A stretch of 64,000 nt of DNA, taken from assembly GCA_029245245.1 (NCBI GenBank), contig JAQWPT010000003.1, positions 1-64,000 of the forward strand, given 5' to 3'. Positions 60,779 to 64,000 of the stretch are shown one piece after another (the stretch's first letter is position 1; every line of letters starts with the position of its first letter). The notes beneath the pieces were generated by a model, which was not told the DNA's origin, did not search any database, and was given only the letters and a program-made list of their open reading frames with translations. The translations under genes and the position numbers were made by a program. This DNA comes from Phycisphaerales bacterium (GTDB lineage Bacteria; Planctomycetota; Phycisphaerae; Phycisphaerales; SM1A02).

Positions 60779-62372
60779 TCGCACCCCTCCGAACCGCCCC
60801 CGAATGACTGATCGGCTTGAATCCAATACACGGACCATCATGGTTCTCACGGCAGCCAGCCGTGTGACGGGACTGGTCCGTGACGGCGTCCTCAGCAGGG
60901 CTTTCGGTGCCACCGAGCTGATGAGTGCCTTCTGGTTCGCCTTCCTGATTCCCAACCTCTTCCGGAAGCTCTTCGGCGAGGGAGCATTGTCCGCCTCGTT
61001 CCTGCCGGTATACGCGAAACTCCGTGACAAGGATCCAAGGCAGGCCGCACAACTGGCCAGCATGCTCGTCGCCGGACTCATGGTGCTGCTGGGCGTGCTG
61101 CTGCTGATCGGGGAGTCGATCCTGTTTCTCGTCTCAGCTGCCAGGGATCATGGTGACACCGCCATCTGGCTGATGATGGTCACCCTCCCGTACATGCCGT
61201 TGGTATGCCTGGTCGCGATGCTGGGCGCCATGCTGCAGGTCATCGGTCGCTTCGGCCCACCGGCAGCGGCACCGATTCTGCTCAACGGCTGCATCATCGT
61301 CGTCGCGATCGTCCTGAGCCTCGTGCTCGTCGACAGCGAGCAATCACGACTCATCAGCATCGGAAGCATCGCCGCATCGGTGTTCCTCGCCGGACTGCTG
61401 CAGGCAGGGTGGATGCTCTGGGCACTGCGCTCCGATGCAGCCTGGGAATGGAATCCCCAGGCCGCCATGGGACCTGCCAGCACGGTCGTGCGCAAGGCGA
61501 TGCCGATGCTCCTTGGACTGGGCGTCCTGCAGTTGAACACGTTTCTCGACGGCATCATCGCCAGCTACCCGGCCATCATGGGCACGGACCAGGTCTTCGG
61601 CACAACCTACCCGCTTGACACCGGGGCGATGACGATCATCAGCTATGCCCAGCGGCTGTACCAGTTCCCACTCGGAGTCTTCGCAATTTCCGTAGCCACC
61701 GCCATCTACCCGATGCTGTCGCGGCAGTCCGAAGATGATGCCGGGTTCGCCGATACGATTCGGCGTGGCCTGCGGATGATCCTGTTTCTCGGCGTCCCGG
61801 CCAGCGTCGGGCTGGCCCTCGTGCGTGAACCCCTGGCGGCATGCATTCTCCAGGGTGGCGAGTTCACCGCCGACGACGCGAGCCGAGTCGCTGCCGTGCT
61901 GCTGGGGTATTCGGTCGCCATCTGGGCCTACTCGATGAATCAGGTGCTCACCCGCAGTTGCTACGCCAAGATGGACATGATGACTCCGGTGCGGATCGCC
62001 GTGGGGATCGTGGGCCTGAACCTCGTGCTGAACCTCGGGCTCATCTGGACTCCGCTGGGTGAAACGGCCCTGGCCTGGTCGACCGCAATCTGCGCGGTGC
62101 TCCAATGCCTGCTCCTGCTGCGTGCAGCCGGGCGGCATGTCTCACGTCCCATCGACGCCCAGGTCGGAACCTGCGCCTTGCGCGTGATCCTGCTCGCCGC
62201 CATCATGGGCGGCCTGGTCTGGTGGGTGCATTCGTGGTTCGAACAGGCCAACCACTTCGGCGAACTCATCCTGCAACTGCTGGTGCTGGTTGCGGTGGGT
62301 GGAATCACCTACGGATGCGGCGCACGGCTGCTGGGGATGCCTGAACTTCGCTGGTCACTGGGACGCCGCTAG
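60753..62372 (+). CDS. murJ: Lipid II flippase MurJ (MviN family)
   Basis: 539 aa, with about fourteen hydrophobic segments. It moves the peptidoglycan precursor lipid II across the inner membrane. The N-terminus has TASRVTGLVRDGVLSRAFGA and FWFAFLIPNLFRKLFGEGAL; the central segment reads YQFPLGVFAISVATAIYPML. This suggests that the cell makes peptidoglycan. The start is uncertain: 60753 overlaps the previous gene by 26 bp, and another ATG at 60804 is possible. Its stop overlaps the convergent mqnE stop by 2 nt. Confidence 0.92.
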   Translation: MSRTATAHDRTPPNRPRMTDRLESNTRTIMVLTAASRVTGLVRDGVLSRAFGATELMSAFWFAFLIPNLFRKLFGEGALSASFLPVYAKLRDKDPRQAAQLASMLVAGLMVLLGVLLLIGESILFLVSAARDHGDTAIWLMMVTLPYMPLVCLVAMLGAMLQVIGRFGPPAAAPILLNGCIIVVAIVLSLVLVDSEQSRLISIGSIAASVFLAGLLQAGWMLWALRSDAAWEWNPQAAMGPASTVVRKAMPMLLGLGVLQLNTFLDGIIASYPAIMGTDQVFGTTYPLDTGAMTIISYAQRLYQFPLGVFAISVATAIYPMLSRQSEDDAGFADTIRRGLRMILFLGVPASVGLALVREPLAACILQGGEFTADDASRVAAVLLGYSVAIWAYSMNQVLTRSCYAKMDMMTPVRIAVGIVGLNLVLNLGLIWTPLGETALAWSTAICAVLQCLLLLRAAGRHVSRPIDAQVGTCALRVILLAAIMGGLVWWVHSWFEQANHFGELILQLLVLVAVGGITYGCGARLLGMPELRWSLGRR

Positions 62373-63697
62373 TCGCAGTTGTCGTCGACGACCGACCATT
62401 CGCGGCCGTCACGCTGCACGGGCCGGTAGAGCGTGTCACGCTCCACGGGGTGGAAACCGGCTTCCCGAGCCGCCCGCTGAAGATCGCGCTGCGTCACTTC
62501 CTGGTGCGTCCCGGCTCCGTCAACCTTCGTGATGTCGTACCACACCACGGTGCCGTCGATGTCGTCCGCCCCGTTCTGAAGCATGAACTGGGCCATCTCC
62601 AGGGTCTGCATGATCCAGAACGCCTTCACATGCGGGAAGTTGTCGAGCATGATTCTCGCGACGCACATGGTCCGAAGATTTTCGAGTCCCATCGGCCCCG
62701 GCAAGTGCTCCAGCTCGCTGTCGTCGGGAATGAACGGCAGTGGAATCAGCGTCTGGTAGTACCCCGTGTCGCAGGTCGACGGCAGCGGCTGCAGGCGGGA
62801 CTCCGCCGTGTCCGGGTGCGTCAGGATCACGGCCTCGTGCTCCTGACCCTCGTGATCCACGGCCGTCTGTACCTGGGCTCCATGCCGCCGGGCCCACTCC
62901 AGCAGGGTCCGATCCTGTTCCTGCCGCAGCAGTTGCATGTGCCGGATGCGGTCTGCGAACGTCTCCACGTGACCATAGAGCATGGTCGCGTTCGTATTGA
63001 GTCCCTCTTCGTGCGCAATGCGATGCACATCGAGCCAACGATCGCCGGTGATCTTGCCTCGGTGGGTCTCGGCATGGACACGGTCATCGAAGACCTCTGC
63101 GCCACCACCGGGCAGCGAGCCGAGGCCGGCTTCCATGAGCTCACGGATGACCCACCGAATCCCCTCGGCGCCGTCACGTCCTCGCTTGGCGATACGGGCG
63201 AGGTGTACCACTTCGACGGCAGTGAACGCCTTGATGTGGACCCGGGGAGCCGTCTCGCGGATCGCACGCAGCATGTCCACGTAGTACTCGAACGGAAGCC
63301 AGGGATGCAGTCCCCCGACGATGTGCATTTCCGTGGCACCGGCCTCGATGGCCTTGGTCGCCTCGGCACGGATGTCATCGAGTGAATATTCGTATGCACC
63401 GTCCTGTTCCCGCTTGCGGTAGAAGGAGCAGAACTTGCAACTCAACGCGCAGATGTTCGAGTAGTTCAGGTGCCGATTGACGTTGTACCAGACGACATCA
63501 CCGTTGAGCCGCCGACGGACGAGGTTCGCCAGCGAGCAGACCGTCCAGATGTCCGCAGTGGTGAACAGGGTCATGCCCTGGTCCGCATCAATCCGGCGTC
63601 CCTGGAGCACGGCCTCCACGATGGGCGCAAGCTCCGGATCGCGCACATGCTCGAGCAGGCGATCGGAGGAGGTATCGATGGTAGGCAGGGTGGTCAT
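62369..63697 (-). CDS. mqnE: Aminofutalosine synthase (radical SAM, MqnE)
   Basis: 442 aa from the ATG at 63697. It joins the chorismate-derived enolpyruvyl compound with SAM in the first committed futalosine-pathway steps. The radical-SAM iron-sulfur site is CALSCKFC (Cys83, Cys87, Cys90), in YSNICALSCKFCSFYRK. MHIVGGLHPWLPFEYYVDML and LPGGGAEVFDDRVHAE are typical of MqnE/MqnC. The sequence TMCVARIMLDNFPHVKAFWI is also seen in MqnE. MqnC has a similar fold, so the choice of MqnE is likely but not certain. Starts at 63703 and 63721 are possible; a TACAAT hexamer lies 10 nt upstream of 63697. Confidence 0.87.
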   Translation of the reverse strand: MTTLPTIDTSSDRLLEHVRDPELAPIVEAVLQGRRIDADQGMTLFTTADIWTVCSLANLVRRRLNGDVVWYNVNRHLNYSNICALSCKFCSFYRKREQDGAYEYSLDDIRAEATKAIEAGATEMHIVGGLHPWLPFEYYVDMLRAIRETAPRVHIKAFTAVEVVHLARIAKRGRDGAEGIRWVIRELMEAGLGSLPGGGAEVFDDRVHAETHRGKITGDRWLDVHRIAHEEGLNTNATMLYGHVETFADRIRHMQLLRQEQDRTLLEWARRHGAQVQTAVDHEGQEHEAVILTHPDTAESRLQPLPSTCDTGYYQTLIPLPFIPDDSELEHLPGPMGLENLRTMCVARIMLDNFPHVKAFWIMQTLEMAQFMLQNGADDIDGTVVWYDITKVDGAGTHQEVTQRDLQRAAREAGFHPVERDTLYRPVQRDGREWSVVDDNCD

Positions 63698-63707
63698 GGA
63701 CATTGCG

Positions 63708-63713
63708 ATTGTA
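63708..63713 (-). promoter_or_regulatory. Putative -10 element of mqnE
   Basis: On the minus strand TACAAT lies 10 nt before the ATG at 63697 and would give a leader of about 3 nt. The rest of the gap to 63892 shows nothing else clear. Confidence 0.35.
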
Positions 63714-63892
63714 TCGATCATCGGGGTCGTGGAAACTCCCCGGCTCGCATGCGCCCGACAACCGCTCCAGAGCAACGCCACAGGACCGCTGCATCGCGGA
63801 TTTGCCGAAATGCCCCCTTGAGGCGATCACGGAGCGGGCCGATGAATTGGGTTGCCGGGGAGGCACAACCGGGGCGACCCGGGGAGACGAGA

Positions 63893-64000
63893 ATGTCCCC
63901 GCACGTTGATTCCAAGCACGCCGGAGACGGCACTCCCATTCACGAACCGGACGAGGTCATGGACCTGCTGGCCCAGGTCGAATCGCAGTTCGATCGAATC
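63893..64000 (+). CDS. N-terminal start of an unidentified protein (3' truncated)
   Basis: Only 36 codons are visible before the window ends. The reading begins MSPHVDSKHAGDGTPIHEPD and continues with an acidic helix-prone stretch (VMDLLAQVESQF). GGGGAG (63881-63886) lies 6 nt before the ATG, a good Shine-Dalgarno. Nothing can be said about function. It is divergent from mqnE. Confidence 0.55.
   Translation, partial: MSPHVDSKHAGDGTPIHEPDEVMDLLAQVESQFDRI

Overview
The window is a stretch of core bacterial chromosome, GC-rich and densely packed. No gene-free stretch exceeds about 275 bases, and I see no rRNA, transposase, integrase or CRISPR array. Several traits point to a planctomycete of the Phycisphaerae type: secreted proteins ending in dockerin-like 'NGDG..D..DLL....WG' units, a PulG-like pseudopilin, a RicT/PSP1 protein, futalosine-pathway menaquinone genes and flagellar genes. 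The lineage is an inference from style and content, not from a marker phylogeny.

Layout. 1-238: tail of a secreted dockerin-like protein. 305-2263: hisS and an mqnB-like nucleosidase. 2410-7427: a tightly overlapping type IV pilus/type II secretion module (pilM, pilN, pilO, a pilP-position gene, gspE/pilB ATPase). 7437-10544: DUF456 protein, nitroreductase and an unknown secreted protein. 10551-16301: a signal peptidase I with a large insertion, a RicT/PSP1 protein with an arginine-rich tail, a PH-domain membrane protein, a DJ-1/PfpI protein, an HD hydrolase and purU. 16305-25146: a large secreted metalloprotease, der, gmk, an unknown secreted protein, an outer-membrane beta-barrel and moxR. 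25200-28273 (minus strand): the translation/secretion cluster tRNA-Thr, tuf, rpmG, tRNA-Trp, secE, nusG. 28493-33601: pseudopilin, rho, coaE, cysS. 33667-39619: a surface-polysaccharide region with two sugar epimerases, two glycosyltransferases and three WcaF-like acetyltransferases. 39794-43315: flagellar fliS, fliD and a small gene. 43471-50320: parB with two perfect parS palindromes upstream, an ABC ATPase, a DciA-like gene, a thioesterase, mnmE and yidC, recalling the conserved origin-proximal neighbourhood. 50371-57761: phosphoesterase, lpd, M16 peptidase, an orphan N6-adenine methyltransferase and an HDOD-GGDEF regulator. 57892-64000: recO, parA, a VanZ/zinc-ribbon protein, murJ, mqnE and the start of one further gene.

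The most striking signal is not a gene. Nine genes spread over the window, on both strands, have a -10-like hexamer TANNNT exactly 7 nt before the start codon and no Shine-Dalgarno sequence; two more have it at 6 or 8 nt. This implies that leaderless transcription is common in this organism. Genes inside operons instead carry Shine-Dalgarno sequences or 4-bp start/stop overlaps. The pattern also helped fix several start codons (purU, recO, moxR and the PH-domain gene).

Metabolically, mqnB and mqnE indicate menaquinone made through futalosine. Flagellar and pilus genes indicate a motile, surface-interacting cell. The secreted protease and dockerin-like tails suggest a cell-surface or extracellular degradative repertoire.
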